NCBI GenBank assembly: GCA_002104945.1
Contig: MCFH01000007.1
Location: forward strand, 420,001 to 484,000
From: Piromyces finnis
Lineage: Eukaryota > Neocallimastigomycota > Neocallimastigomycetes > Neocallimastigales > Neocallimastigaceae
Direction of reading: 5' to 3'
DNA: 64,000 nucleotides
Made by a program: the position numbers and the translations under genes. Position 1 is the first letter of the stretch, and each line of letters starts with the position of its first letter. Of the stretch, positions 23,301-36,445 are shown piece by piece. The notes below the pieces were generated by a model that saw nothing but the letters and a program-made list of their open reading frames with translations, had not been told where the DNA came from and did not search any database.

Positions 23301-24533
23301 TCCATCAGTATTATGATCATTATTATTATTGTTGTTTTTATTATACTTTATGATGTAGAGTTTATGAATAAAACTTTTTAATAGTGCATTAAAAATTTTA
23401 CAGTATATTATTTTTAATGTATGATATCAATTCAAATACTAACAATAATTATATTTTTAATTTTTAAAGATGGAATGCGGTCATCAATTCACCACTAAAT
23501 TGGAAGGAATGTATAAAGATATCAGCATATCTTCAGAGTTATCAAGCGACTTTAAAACTCTAGAAAAAGCAAAGGATAAAAAATTACCTGAATTAAATAT
23601 ATCTGTTTTAACAAAGATCTATTGGCCAATTAGTGGTCAGATAACCCCAAATCTTCCATACCCAGCAGAGATTCAAACGTTAATGGACGATTTTTCCAAA
23701 TTTTATTATTCCAGACATTCTGGAAGAAAGTTATTATGGCAATCGTCGTTAGGAAGCGCTGATTTAAGAATAAATTATGAAAGAGGCAGTAAAGATATTA
23801 ATATTTGTAATTTAGGTATGATTCTTCTCATAAATATATTCAATAAATGGAAACCAGGGGATTCCTATACCTTTAGACAAATGCAAATTGAACTAGAAGC
23901 CAATGATTTGGAATTAAAGAGAGTTCTTCAATCCCTTGTCTTTTCCAAATACAAATTATTATTAAAGTTACCAAAATCACGTGATATAAAGGATGACGAT
24001 GAATTTATTGTAAATACCAAGTTTAGCACTCCATTAAATAGAATAAAAATACCCATGGTGGTTGCTTCTGGAAATGTTCATAGTAGATCATCCGTCATTG
24101 AAAATAACGAAGAACGAAATGAAACTTATCGTCATATTGAAGATAGCAGACGTTTCCAAATTGATGCGGCGGTAGTTAGAATTATGAAAGGACGTAAAAA
24201 GATGTACCATAACAATTTAATTACTGAAGTGACTAATCAATTATCTAGTCGTTTTATGCCAAGTCCTACTTCCATCAAAAAACGTATTGAAAGTTTAATT
24301 GAACGTGAATACATGGAAAGATCGCCGGATGATAGGTAAAATTTTATAGACAATAAAAATTTTCTATATTTTCAATCTTTCGTTTTTATATTTTTATCCT
24401 AACTTTTTTATTTCATCATATTATACTAATCCTCTATCCTCCCATTTAACATATACTATATCTCCACTTTATTCAATACGCTTTACACAATACCATGTCA
24501 TTCTACAGAAAAATTTATCTTTATTTGGCATAA
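20304..24533 (+). CDS. CUL3: Cullin, cullin-3 type
   Basis: Scaffold of a cullin-RING E3 ubiquitin ligase; CUL3 types bind BTB-domain adaptors at the N terminus and RBX1 at the C terminus. Exons: 20304-20333, 20436-20536, 20618-20870, 21039-21261, 21509-21627, 21756-21881, 22248-22733, 22897-23067, 23470-24335, 24509-24533 (799 aa, in frame). Diagnostic pieces are [66 protein letters not shown], and the neddylation site in [10 protein letters not shown] (Lys about 743). The end reads [10 protein letters not shown], matching the canonical cullin C terminus, which fixes the tiny last exon. A Ser/Thr/Asn-rich insert of about 40 residues (22420-22540) interrupts the third cullin repeat. The short first exon is the least certain part. 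Confidence 0.93.
23161..23342. repeat. 60-61-bp minisatellite in cullin intron 8
   Basis: Three near-identical units start at 23161, 23221 and 23282 (GTTATTATAAATAGTG...), with a degenerate unit before them. They lie entirely within the 402-bp intron 23068-23469 and do not affect coding. Confidence 0.85.
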
Positions 24534-24928
24534 GTATTTTATCATATTATTTTTCATCATCCATCTTTTTTTTTTTTTTAATTTTTAATTTTTTTTTCTC
24601 AAAAGTTTTATATTTATTTTCCCCAACACCACTATCATTTAAAATGATATTTAAAAATACATATATTAATAATGATAATAGTACTTTCAATGGATTCAAC
24701 CCATTTAAATTAAAAACACACACATACATTTGTTTGTAATATATTCTATATATATGATTATATATATATCAAGTAAAATAAAAAATTTTTAAGTCATAAA
24801 TAAACCCGTTAAAAAGAATAATAATAATAATAAAAAAAAAACTAATTCATCTATCCCAAATTTATTTTATACTTTTTTTTTTTATTTTATCTATACTATG
24901 ATTATTTGTAGTAATAAGAAATATCTAT

Positions 24929-24959
<31 letters not shown>

Positions 24960-25063
24960 CAATGTTATTAGGATAGTATTATTTTTTAAATCATCAAGAT
25001 ATTTTCTTTATTTATTTATTTTTTTTTTTTTTTTTTCATTTAGTAAATGGTATATTGTTCCAA

Positions 25064-26541
25064 TTATTGTTTCTTATTTTTTAGGGATGTATATTGAATT
25101 TGTAAACTGCTATTCAAAGTTTCAGCTTTTTTAAATTTATTCAACAACTCTTTAAACTCTTTTAATTCTTCCATTTCTTCATTCAAGATAATATTTAATG
25201 AATTTATTAAACTTGATAGTTTATTGATCTATTATGAAGTAGAGTATAATAGTATAAAAAGGAAACAATTCAATATAATATACACTATATATATACATAT
25301 ATTTATATAATTAGGATTTTGTCATATATATATATATATATAAAAGTATTTACCTTTTCCAATTTTTCTTTTTGTTCTGTTAATATTTTTAAATTTTGTT
25401 CACATTCCTGAAATTGCCTTGTAAGATTTTCAATATCATTCGTAACAATACCTTGTGTTGTCATTTTTGAAGCCGTTGAATGTAAGGTTATTAAAAAATC
25501 TTCATATATTTTTTTAAATTTATTGAGTTGTGTTTCTATGGTAGTTATACATTCATTCTAAAGTAAAAGTACATATACACATATAATATTATTTAACCTT
25601 TTTCTTAAAGTTGATTGAATTATTAAAATATTTAATATTTATATATATTTACTTGGATATCTAAATCTTCATTCACTTTAATGGCATTACTTTTATTATA
25701 ATATTCTTCATTTAATTTATTATAAATATCTTTTTGTTTTGATATGTATTTATAGCCATTATACAATTGTTTCTATAGTTAAATTTAAAATAAATATAAA
25801 GTTTAAAAAAGGGTTTTCGTTTAGTATATGACATGACTATTATTATTAGGTTTTATGATTATTGTAAAATGTCAAATTAAAACAAGTAGACAATTATAAT
25901 TTCTTCTTAATTAATATACATATATATGTCAAGTAGATAATTATAATTTCTTCTTAATTAATATATATGTATAATATTTTTATACCTCTGCTTCTCTCTT
26001 TTGTGATTCATAGGCATCTGCCGTCATAGCATTGAGATATATCCATTGATTTAATTGCGTATTTAAATTAGTGACTTTTTCAAATTCCTGAATATTTACA
26101 TTAGTTGAACTAGTTAAACCGTACAATGATGAACTACGCCTTGAACCTGATGATGCTATTGTACTAGCTCCAGTTAACGGACTGGATACATTTTTTTTTA
26201 TTAAAGTTGGTGAAGTCAGTGGTGAACTATTTCTCTTTATTGGTTCTTTTGTTGTAGTTTTTAAAGTATTTGCCGTTGAGGAAGTAGAATTTGTTTTTGC
26301 TGGCCTATTACATATTAATGTTTTATATATAAAATAATAAAAAAGAAGTATTGGTATATAACATGATTTAACTTCAATTAAATTGTTAAATTTTCATTTT
26401 ATATATGTATATATATATTTTTTTAAAATAAATAATGGTTTAATAGATTTAATGATATTTTAAAATCATAATAATATAATTATACCTTATTCCTGGTGTT
26501 ATTGGTTTCTTTATTGTTGGCGTTGATTTTGATGAATGCAT
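25064..26541 (-). CDS. HAUS8 / QWRF-like augmin subunit (putative)
   Basis: Five minus-strand exons join in frame to 287 aa: 26541-26486, 26304-25986, 25772-25653, 25557-25354, 25228-25064. Residues 1-90 are basic and Ser/Thr/Pro-rich with no predicted fold, as in microtubule-binding N termini. Residues about 90-287 look like coiled coil. The segment around 100-130 (TQLNQWIYLNAMTADAYES, then KQLYNGYKYIS) resembles the conserved core of plant QWRF/AUG8 and animal HAUS8: QW, then NA, then a Leu-Tyr/Trp pair. These proteins are augmin subunits that nucleate branched spindle microtubules through gamma-tubulin. The family call rests on this short motif and overall layout, so it is moderate. The gene converges on the cullin, with stop codons 531 bp apart. 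Confidence 0.6.
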
Positions 26542-28122
26542 TGTTGATAATAAATTTTATTTAAAAAAAAAAAAAAAAAAAATTCAAATTCCCACTTTTA
26601 ATAATAACAAATACACTTTTTTCTATTAATATTTATAATATTTATAATAAATACTCAACCATCCTTTTCTGCTCCTCCAAACCTCTCCTATCCAAATTTT
26701 ATTTGAGAAAATTAAAAAAATCATAATAAAACTTTAATAGCTAATAAAATCTCTATCTTACATAATGTAATATAAAATGTAGGAAAATGTAGAAATATAA
26801 TTATTATTATTTATAATATTAATTATTAGGTCATCAATACTATTAAAAAATAAAATATGTAATAATTACATTTTTAATATATGATGAAATGAATCATTTT
26901 AAAGCCTACAATATAATCAATAATATATTATTTATATTACATAGTATATTAGTTTATACTTGGTACTTCATCTTTTTTTTTTAAATCTTTTATTTTATTT
27001 GATAAATAATACTATTAATCAATAAAATATAATATATTATAATGTACTTTTAATATATTAATTGATAGAAAAAATCAAAGTAAAAAAATACAATAATATT
27101 AATATACTAATAATAATTGAAACAGTAATTATCAATATTATATAATAAATAATAATAATTATATAATAAATACTATTTATACTATTTATTAGTTAATTAT
27201 TATTATTTATTATATAATAATTTTAAATTTTTTTTTTTTTTTTTTTCTATTTTCTTTTTTCTTATACAGCCATTTTTATATTTATATTTTACTATTTGTT
27301 TTAATTTTAAATTGTATAAAAATATCTTGAAGATATTTTATATATATCTTTCACATAAATTATTACCACAAACATAGTATTTATTTCAATTAAAAATATT
27401 TAAATATATGTATGTATATATGTATATAAATAAAAAAAATAATAATAATATAGTTGGGACTCTGTAGCAACAACAACATCACCTACAATAACGAAAACTA
27501 TTACACCAAAAAAAAAATATTGAAAACAAAGTAGAAAATAAATAAACAAACAGACAAACAAAAAATAAAATCAAATTGTCACTTTATATTGAAATAATTT
27601 ATAGATTTATATAAATAAATTTAAAAAAAACAAGGATTTAATTAGTATTTTAAAGTAAATAAATAAATAAATAAAAAAGTTATATAAAATTCGCATTATG
27701 AATAATAAATAAAAATAATTTTATAACAAGAACAATGAATGTCATGAAAAATTTATGTTTATAGAGAATCAAGAAAAATTGATTTTGTTCAGATTATATC
27801 TCTATATATTTTTGAAATTATATCAAATAATAAAATTGTCATTTTGATAAAAAATTAATTACCATTATATTTCATAATATTTCTTAAAAGAATAATTGAT
27901 TGTGTATATGTCTATATTTTTTTAATATTTTTTAAATTTTCTTGAAAGGAAATGCTGAAGAATTAAAAATTTATAAAATATTCGACTATTAGATTTTTTT
28001 TTTTTGTAAAGAGAAAGTATTCATTAACATTTAGAAAAATTATCAATAATGAATAATCATGAACAACATGACCATACTTTAAAAACGATAATATAAGAAT
28101 ATTCGACAAATACTAGGAACAC

Positions 28123-28157
<35 letters not shown>

Positions 28158-28390
28158 AAATGCAAAATTTAAAATTCGAAAATGTGAAATGATGATTGAG
28201 AAAAATAAATCCATTTATTACTGAGATAACAAATCATCAAAAATTGTTTGAATATATATTTTTATTTGAAAAACTCAGAGCTCAAAATTATTTACTTTTT
28301 TTTTTGTTAATTAAAATAAAAATATTAATTCTTTTTTTTTTTTTTTAATTTCTTTATTTACTTTTAGCCACATAATATTTAATAGAAAAC
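26542..28390. other. Intergenic, AT-rich; divergent 5' regions
   Basis: Lies between the start codons of the augmin-like gene (-) and the RRM gene (+), so it must hold both promoters. Only A/T repeats and homopolymer runs, including a long T-run at about 28127-28156, are visible. No gene or RNA was recognised. Confidence 0.6.
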
Positions 28391-30618
28391 ATGGATTCTA
28401 ACAAGAAACAGGGTGGATATATGCATAATCAACCTCAACATAATAACCATTATAACAATGGTAATAATAGAGGATATAATAATCACCATTCCAATAATTA
28501 CAATGGTAATAATAATAGACGTATGGACAAAAAGAAGCAAAACAATAACAATTCAAACAATGGTGGAAATAATTATCAATATGCTCAAAATGAAGCTGTT
28601 CAAGGTAATGAACAAAATGCAAATTACTATAACAATGTAGAAGAACAACAAACCCAACAACAACAACCACAACAAAATCAACCACAACAAGCTGTACCTG
28701 CTTATCACTATTATCCAGTTGTTCAACCACAACCAATCTTTTATGCTGACCCACATTATTACTCTTCTTCTCAACCACCACCAATTCAAGCTGCTGGTTC
28801 ACCAACTACTGTTGGTATGTACCCACCATCTGGTGTTATTGTTGCTACCACTCAAAACCTTCAAGTTCCAAATAGAGTAATGACTGCAATGCATCAAATC
28901 CCAATGTATCCATCTAATCAAATTGCTGGATATGTTCCACAACAAGGTCAACAAAACCATCAACAAAGATACAGCCGTCATAATAACAATAGACGTTCTC
29001 AAGGTTCATCTCCAAATGGTAATGGTCATTCTTCAACCACTACTAATATCTATATTAGTGGTTTAACTTCAGATGTTACTGATGAAAGTTTTGCCGAAAT
29101 GTGTAGCAGGTATGTGTTAATACCATATAAATGTCATTTTTTTTTTCGTATAAATTAAATTTTTTCAACTTGGTCTATTTATAATACTTGGGTATTAATA
29201 TGTTTAATACAATATTTTTTATGTTAATATTTATCATGCTAAATCAAAAGCTATGGTAAAATTGTTTCATCAAAGGCTATAATTAACACTGAAACTAATG
29301 AATGTAAGGGTTTCGGTTTTGTTATGTATGAAAATGAAGAACAAGCCAGAAATGCTATGGATCAACTTAACAAGAAGGGTTACCATGTTTCATTTGCAAA
29401 GGTATATACAATAATGGTTTATTGTTTTAATTGTATATTATAATCATGGAAGCTAATTTAAATTTATTTATTGTAAATAATAAGGATTCATTAAGTGCTC
29501 GTCTTAAAAATCTTCAAGATGAAGAATCAACCAATATTTATATATCTAATATTCCATTATCAATGACAGATGAAGTAACTATTTAACATTCAAAAATCAA
29601 TAATTATTAAAGAATAGGTTTTTTATTCCTATTTTTATTTTATTTATTTATTTATTTTTAATTAATGATTATTATAAAAATTTATTAAAATAGGAATTTT
29701 TAGAGTTATTTGCACCACATAATGTTATTTCTCATACTATCTTAAAGGATCAAAATGGTGTAAGTCGTGGTGTCGGTTTTGCTCGGTAACTATAAAAAGA
29801 TTTATATTTTATAGTTTTATTTTAATTACCTATTCTATTAATTCATAGAGTATATATATATACCTATTACTCATCATTTATTATTATTCTTGTTATTGTT
29901 ATTATTGTTATTTATTTTTTTTTTTAAAAAAAAACAGTTTCCAAACCAGAGAAATTGCTAAAGAAATTATTGAAAAGTACAATAATATTAAATTAGAAGG
30001 TAGTACAAACTCTTTACAAGTCAGATTTGCTGATAGTAATGCTCAAAAGAAATTAAAGGAACAAGTTGCTAATAAGAAATACAATTCTACTCCAAAGATT
30101 AGATATCAAGTAAAGTTGCTTTTTTTTTTTCTCCCATATTTTTCCATATTTTTCATCCTATCCATAGTTATCTAATAAAAAATCTTGAAATTTTTAAAAA
30201 AAATTATATAGAATAATATGGCTTCTCCAGAACAAATGATTACCTACCAATACTATGGTTCTCCAGTTATTCCACCAACAAGGTATAGACTTTTTTTTTT
30301 TATTTTCTTTATATTAGAAATATTAATTTTTATTTTATATAAAAATAAATCAGTCCATTACCAATGCCAGCCCAAGTTCCAATTATTTCACCAAATCTTT
30401 ACCCAGGAATGTTCAGTCCAATGATGCCACCAGCTAGTCCATCTTTAATATACATTGATAATATGAATGATAACTCTAATATGAACGAAGGATATGATTC
30501 ACCATCTGAAAGTATGAATTCCCCAGTAAATACATCCTCAACTTCTGACCCAAAAGTTGATAAACTTTCTATGAATATGCAAAATAAATTAAGAATTAAT
30601 GATGAAATGGGAAATTAA
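28391..30618 (+). CDS. Two-RRM RNA-binding protein, RBMS-like
   Basis: Seven exons (28391-29109, 29251-29401, 29485-29574, 29694-29785, 29938-30109, 30212-30282, 30354-30618) encode 519 aa. Residues 1-210 are low complexity: Asn/His/Tyr-rich, then Gln-rich, then Pro/Tyr-rich. RRM1 spans about 218-290 (TNIYISGLTS as RNP2, KGFGFVMYE as RNP1). RRM2 spans about 308-381 (TNIYISNIPLSMTDE, SRGVGFARF). The close tandem spacing, the second-domain phrases (YISNxPLSM, SRGVGFAR) and the following FADS match the RBMS/MSSP family of single-stranded nucleic-acid and mRNA 3'-UTR binding proteins. The C terminus is Pro/Met/Ser-rich. A role in mRNA regulation is inferred from the family; the prion-like N terminus suggests ribonucleoprotein condensates. 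Confidence 0.85.
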
Positions 30619-32650
30619 ATAATTTAACAATAAAAACAACACAAAATCTAAAAAAAAAAGTAATAAGAATGATATTAAAAAAGGTCCTATTGAACCCACT
30701 ACAAAAAATTAATTTATATATATGCTCCTTTTTTTTTGTCAGGAAAAAAAAAACTTTTTATTATTAAAAAATGATGCATAATCTTTTTCATTAATAACAA
30801 TATCAACAGTTTGAAAAAAAAATTTTTTTCTTTAATATAATTTGAATTTATGCAGTCAATAAAAAAATCAGTTCTTTTTATATTTGAAATTTTTTATAAT
30901 ATTATGATAAAATAAAAAGCAACTAACAGCAAAAACAAAACAAAACAAAAAAGGACAAGTAATTAATAGCTATTTTTTAGTTTTTATATATACAACTAAT
31001 AATAGTAATCAATAATAATAATATAATAATAATAATATAATAATAATATATAAAAAAAACAAGTAATAATACAACAACAACAACAACAAAAAAAAAAAAA
31101 GAAATAATATCATCCTCAATTCAATTAAAGAAAAAAAAAAAAGCAGAAAAAAACTATAAAAAAAGGACAAGAAAATTTTAATTTTTTAATGTTAAAAATT
31201 TTATTATTTATTTTACTTTTTTTTTTAATCCTTTTCTTTTATATATATATTAATTTTTCCTAATTTTATTTACAACCTTTTTTTCTATTCATTTGATCTT
31301 TTTTTTTTTTTTTTATCATTTTTATCTATCCTTTCATAATTATCATAGAATTTTAAAATTTCTTTTTCGTAAACATAATGATAAAAAAAATTTTTAAATA
31401 TAAATTGTTTTTTTTTTTTTTTTATTTTTTTATACATATTTTTTTTTAAATTTTTTTTCAAATCTTCTTTTAAAAAAAAAAAAAAAGAACATAAAAAACA
31501 ATAACAAAAAAAAAAAAAAAAAAAAAAAAAAAAGCAAATATTTACTAATAATACTACTACTAATAATGCTAATAATAAAAAACAAAACAAAATAAAATAA
31601 AATAAAAAAAAGTATAAATTTAATAATTCAATATAAATGCACTCATCCTTATAATAAAATAATAATAAAAAATAATGAGAAAAAAAAAAAAAAAAGATTA
31701 AAGCAGTTAAAAAAAAAATAGATAGATTTAAATTAAATAATAAAAAAAAAAAAAAAAAAAAAAAAAGGAAAATTGTAATAATAAAGAAAAGAAAAAAAAA
31801 AAAAAAACACTTTTTTTTTAGATATAATAAAATAAAGCAATAAATTAAGTGATTAAGTGTGTTTTACTTTTTTTTTTTTTTTTTTTTAGTAAGGTAGTTT
31901 GAAGAAATGAATTTTTCAAAGGGTGTGGAAATAAAGGATAATTTTAAAAAATCATTGGGTCCCTTCTCTCCCCCTCCTCCCCATACTTGATTAATGTTAC
32001 TTTATTTCCAACCATAAAAAATGAATAGTAATAGTAATCATTAGCATTATATTTTTTTTATTATTTAATTTTTTTCATTAGGTATTTTTATTTTATAACA
32101 TTTTTTTTATTAAATTAAAAATATATTCCTCTTTATTAAAATATATATTAAAAAAAAAAAAATTAAAAGTTTTTTTTTTTATAATAAATATATTTATTTT
32201 TTTTTTTTTACTTTTTTTTTTTTTATTTCTACTAAAAACAACCAAAAACAACCAAACAATGCATTTAAGAACTAAAAAACTTTTTTAGTTTTTTTTTTTT
32301 TTTTATTTCTCTTTTAATTATTAAAAAAAATTTCAAATTTCATTTTTTTTTTTTTTACTTTAAAATGTATTTACATTAAACGTTGAAATTAAAATTACAT
32401 TATTGTAGAATGTAGTTTATAATGTAGCGCAAAGTATTTTTCAAAAAAAAAAAAAAAATTTTAATTATTATTAAAAAAAATTATTATTATTTAATTATTA
32501 ATAAAAAATAAAAACATTTTATTATAAAGTTTTTTTTTTATTAACGAAATTCTTATCTAAATTTTAACATAAATAATAGTAAAAAAAAAAAAAAAAAAAA
32601 AAAGGAAAGAAAAAGAAGAGAATATATAGATATATCTTTAAAAACAAAGA
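30619..32650. other. Intergenic, homopolymer-rich
   Basis: About 2 kb dominated by poly-A and poly-T runs and AAT repeats. The only G/C-richer patch is at about 31911-31990, including CCCTTCTCTCCCCCTCCTCC, a pyrimidine tract. No gene seen. Confidence 0.6.
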
Positions 32651-32766
32651 ATGACAATAAAATATTCACATAATAATAAAAAAGATAATGACCTTATTTG
32701 TAAATGGAAAAACTGTTATACTCAATTTAAAACTTTAGGTGAATTAGTTAAACATGTAAAGTAAGT

Positions 32767-32797
<31 letters not shown>

Positions 32798-34957
32798 GAA
32801 TTATTTAAATTCCCAAATTGCAATATTAATACTCTATTGAATATGAAATGTTGTATCATTTAAAAGTGAAATTCATTGTAATGATTCAAGAAAAGAAAGG
32901 TAAATTTACTATTTTAAAAATATTTATACAATAAATTTCTTGACATTTCTTTTCCATAATAATTTATTAATTCGAAATTTTTTTTTTTTTTAAATGTAAA
33001 TTTTAAAATTTATTAATATATATATACTTATTGAATTTGGTAGAAAAGGAAATAAAACAGGTTTAAGTTGTCAATGGGAAGATTGTTGGGGACATAATAG
33101 TTTATCATTTACTACGCCAAAACGTTTAATTGAACATATGAGAGCTCATACCTGTGAAAAACCTTTTATAGTAATTTTTTTTTTATATATATATATTCCA
33201 TTTTCATTTTCATTTCTATATCTATTATTGTTATTATTATTTTATAATAAAAATTGTAAATTTAAAAATTATATTTTTTAATTATATCATTATTATTATT
33301 ATTATTATTATTTCCCCCCATTATTTTAAATGGATTCTTTTAAAATTTTATAATAGTGCCCAGTTGATACTTGTCATATGAGATTTTCGTTAAAGTCTAA
33401 TTGTATAGCTCACCAAAAAACGAAACATGGACGTTGTCTTAAACCCATTGAAATTGATATTACTCAGAATAACAGTGAAAATGCGTTATATACAGCAGAA
33501 TTTATAAATAAAGATAAAAAAAAAAATGTGGTAACAAAGAGTCATAAAATGGTAATAAAATTATTATTTATTATATCTATTTCTACCTATTAACTAAATA
33601 AAAAAAAAAAAAATAATAGATTAATTATCCATTATTATTATAAAAATTCAATAAACATTTTTATTATTAAAAACAACAACAACAACAACATCATATATAT
33701 AAATATATTTTAATTATTTATTACTATATAATAAATTATATTTAAATTCATATGTAAAGAAACGTCCATTGGGAAATGATACCAATTCAATCAATGAAAT
33801 TAATCCCATTGTTAAGAAAACCAAGACAAAAATTGATGTATTTATTATTAATCTTATTTTTTTTTCTTATTAAAATTTTATTTTATTTTTAGTATACTGT
33901 AAAATGAGTAAATTGCAAATTAGTAATTTGTTATTAACATTTTAAATTTATATATATAAAATAATATTGCTGCTGCAATGGGTAAACTATTATTATAGAA
34001 AACTACATTATCTACACCATCATTTTTAAAGAAAGAAATAAAGACATTTAATGATTTAAAGCGTAGTATATATAAAAAATTTTTATTCACCCAATATTTT
34101 ATTCAGGATATTCAAAGTATTAGTGAAAATTCGGTAAATATGACGTCCTCTTTTTTTTTTTTTTTTTATTTATAAAAATTTTAATATTTTATAAAAGCAA
34201 ATTGTTTGTAGTAATTGATGCCTACCGATAATAACACATACCTCTATTATACCCATGATATTAATAGGAAATGATGAATGATTTGGGTGAAAAGGCTTAT
34301 TTTAATGAAATTAAAAATATGGAAAGGAAATTTACAAAGGCTTCTACAGAATTATTAAGTCTTTTAGAATCAGTAGATGATAAAATACTGCCAGATTTAA
34401 AATCATGTCTTGAAAGGAATTCGATGAAAAAGCATAAGGAAGTCGATGAATCCCCTAAAACCAAGAATAAAAATGAAACTTCAAAGGATCTATCCTCATC
34501 TAAAATCAATGAAAATAATGGCAATAATATTACCACCAAGAATGATACCGATGCTAATAAAATGAAGACCTCTATAAATGATAGTAATCCTAATGAGTTA
34601 TTACCATCAATTAATAACTCTAATACTAATAATACCAGTTATACCAATGATAATAATAAAAATGATCCTAATGAATTATTACCATCAACTAATACTAGAG
34701 ATACCAATGCAAAGGCTGATAGTAATAATAATAATAATAATAGTAATAATAATAATACAATAAATGATAATGATAATAGTAATATGATAAATGATAATAA
34801 TATAATAAATAATACAATAAATAATAATACGATAAATGATAATAGTAATAATATTGTTAGTAAAGATAGTCCCCAGACCATAAATACAAATACATTTAAT
34901 TCACACCCTTCGAATCTCGATTTATTAAGTTCTGCAATAGATATACTAAATTTATAA
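32651..34957 (+). CDS. C2H2 zinc-finger protein, GLI/ZIC/AEBP2-type finger triplet
   Basis: Seven exons (32651-32760, 32867-32899, 33044-33170, 33357-33551, 33760-33837, 33999-34133, 34268-34957) encode 455 aa. Three Cys2-His2 fingers lie at about residues 17-41, 57-84 and 91-115. Finger 1 is CKWKNC with H-x4-H. Finger 2 is CQWEDC with a long loop. Finger 3 is CPVDTC, reached by a TCEKPF linker. The C-W-x2-C starts and the extended loop of finger 2 are typical of the GLI/ZIC class and of the PRC2 cofactor AEBP2. A charged helical segment (about 226-290) precedes a long Asn/Asp-rich tail. A nuclear DNA- or chromatin-binding role follows from the fingers; the exact orthology is not resolved. 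Confidence 0.75.
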
Positions 34958-36445
34958 ATATAAATAACCCATCAGCCACATTCACAGAAATAAAACTTAA
35001 CAACAATAATTATTACATATTATTATTATTTTTATTTCATTATACTACAATTTTTTATAGACTTTTTTATAACATCTATACCACCACTACCAACCATTTA
35101 AAATAAAACAATTTTGGATAATTTTTAATATTTTTTTATATAAAAATATACTTTTTTTTTTCTTTAATCGTGAATACTAAGTAGATTTTTTTTGTAATAT
35201 AAAAATTTTAATTTATTTTTAAAGCCTACAAAATATATGTAATATAAATTTTTAAATGTATAATACATTTATTACATAATGTACAATCCTTTTTATTTAT
35301 CTTTTTTCTTTTACGCTTTCCTAAAGCGCCTACAACTTTTTGTTTTTAAAATAATATATAGATATGTTTATATATGTTTATATATGTATTTTTTTTTTAT
35401 TTTGAATTTTGAATTTTGAATTTTAAACTCTGTATAAAAGATAATGACAGATACATATAAATATATTTGTTATAAATGCATTAAAGACATAAAACATAAA
35501 TATCTTAATATATATATATATAATTGTAATCTAATTATTTATATGTATAAATGTTTTTTTTTTTTTTTTTTACTATTCACTTTGCTTATTTTTAATGGTT
35601 TTAAATGAAAAAGGTATTTTTACTATGTATTTTTAAAAATTTTGTATTATACTTTAGAATACCTTTTTTTTTTTTTTAAAGAAAAAGATTGAGAATGAAC
35701 ACTGCTGTTGTTATCTCTTTAATAACCATTTACAAATTAACAAACTTTATTTAATAAAATTTATATTATAAAACTGTGCATTTCTTAGCTGTCTACATAT
35801 TTCTATACATAAAGTTTTAAAAGTTTTATAATTTTTTTTTTTAATATGATAATATAATTATAACACACACACACACTATTCCTTATTTTATCATCATACT
35901 ATGCAAAATTAATGAGGCCATGGTCATGTATTAATAAAAAGTATTATAAAAGTCGGTGTGTGTATTATAAAAAAACTAACTTTTTGAATTTGATGGATGA
36001 TTTTTACCATTCCATTATATTAAATTAATAATATATTAATATTAAGAAATAAATACATTGTAATATATAGTTTTATTTAAATTATACTTTTTTTAATAAT
36101 AGAAAAATTTAATATCTTTTAATAATTCTAATAAATTTACTTATTAAAAATATATATTAATAAAATATATTAAGCAATTCAATTTAATATATTAATAATA
36201 GATTGTATAATATATTGAATTCTTTAATATCTTTTTCTTACACACCACAAAACTAAAATAATAATAATAATAATAATAAAATATTATAAAAAATATATAA
36301 TAAAATATATAGTAAATAATAATTATAATTAAAAAGTATATTAATTAATTAATTATTATTATTATTATTATTATATATAATTTTTTTTTCCTTTTATTTT
36401 TTTATTATTAAAAAAGTAATACATTAAAAGTTAAAATTATTATTT
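34958..36445. other. Intergenic, AT-rich
   Basis: A/T repeats with an (AC)n stretch at about 35862-35875 and a small hairpin-like GCTTTCCTAAAGC near 35315. No gene or RNA was recognised. Confidence 0.6.

Noticed and set aside
25085-25097. Last cullin exon at an acceptor before GGATGTATATTGA
   Set aside because: It gives a stubby end. The exon at 24509-24533 gives the canonical RKIYLYLA end, and 25064-25228 belongs to the minus-strand gene.
28398-28805. 135-codon minus-strand ORF opposite the RRM gene
   Set aside because: Antisense shadow of a low-complexity Asn/Gln-rich coding exon; its Val/Tyr-rich product has no domain.
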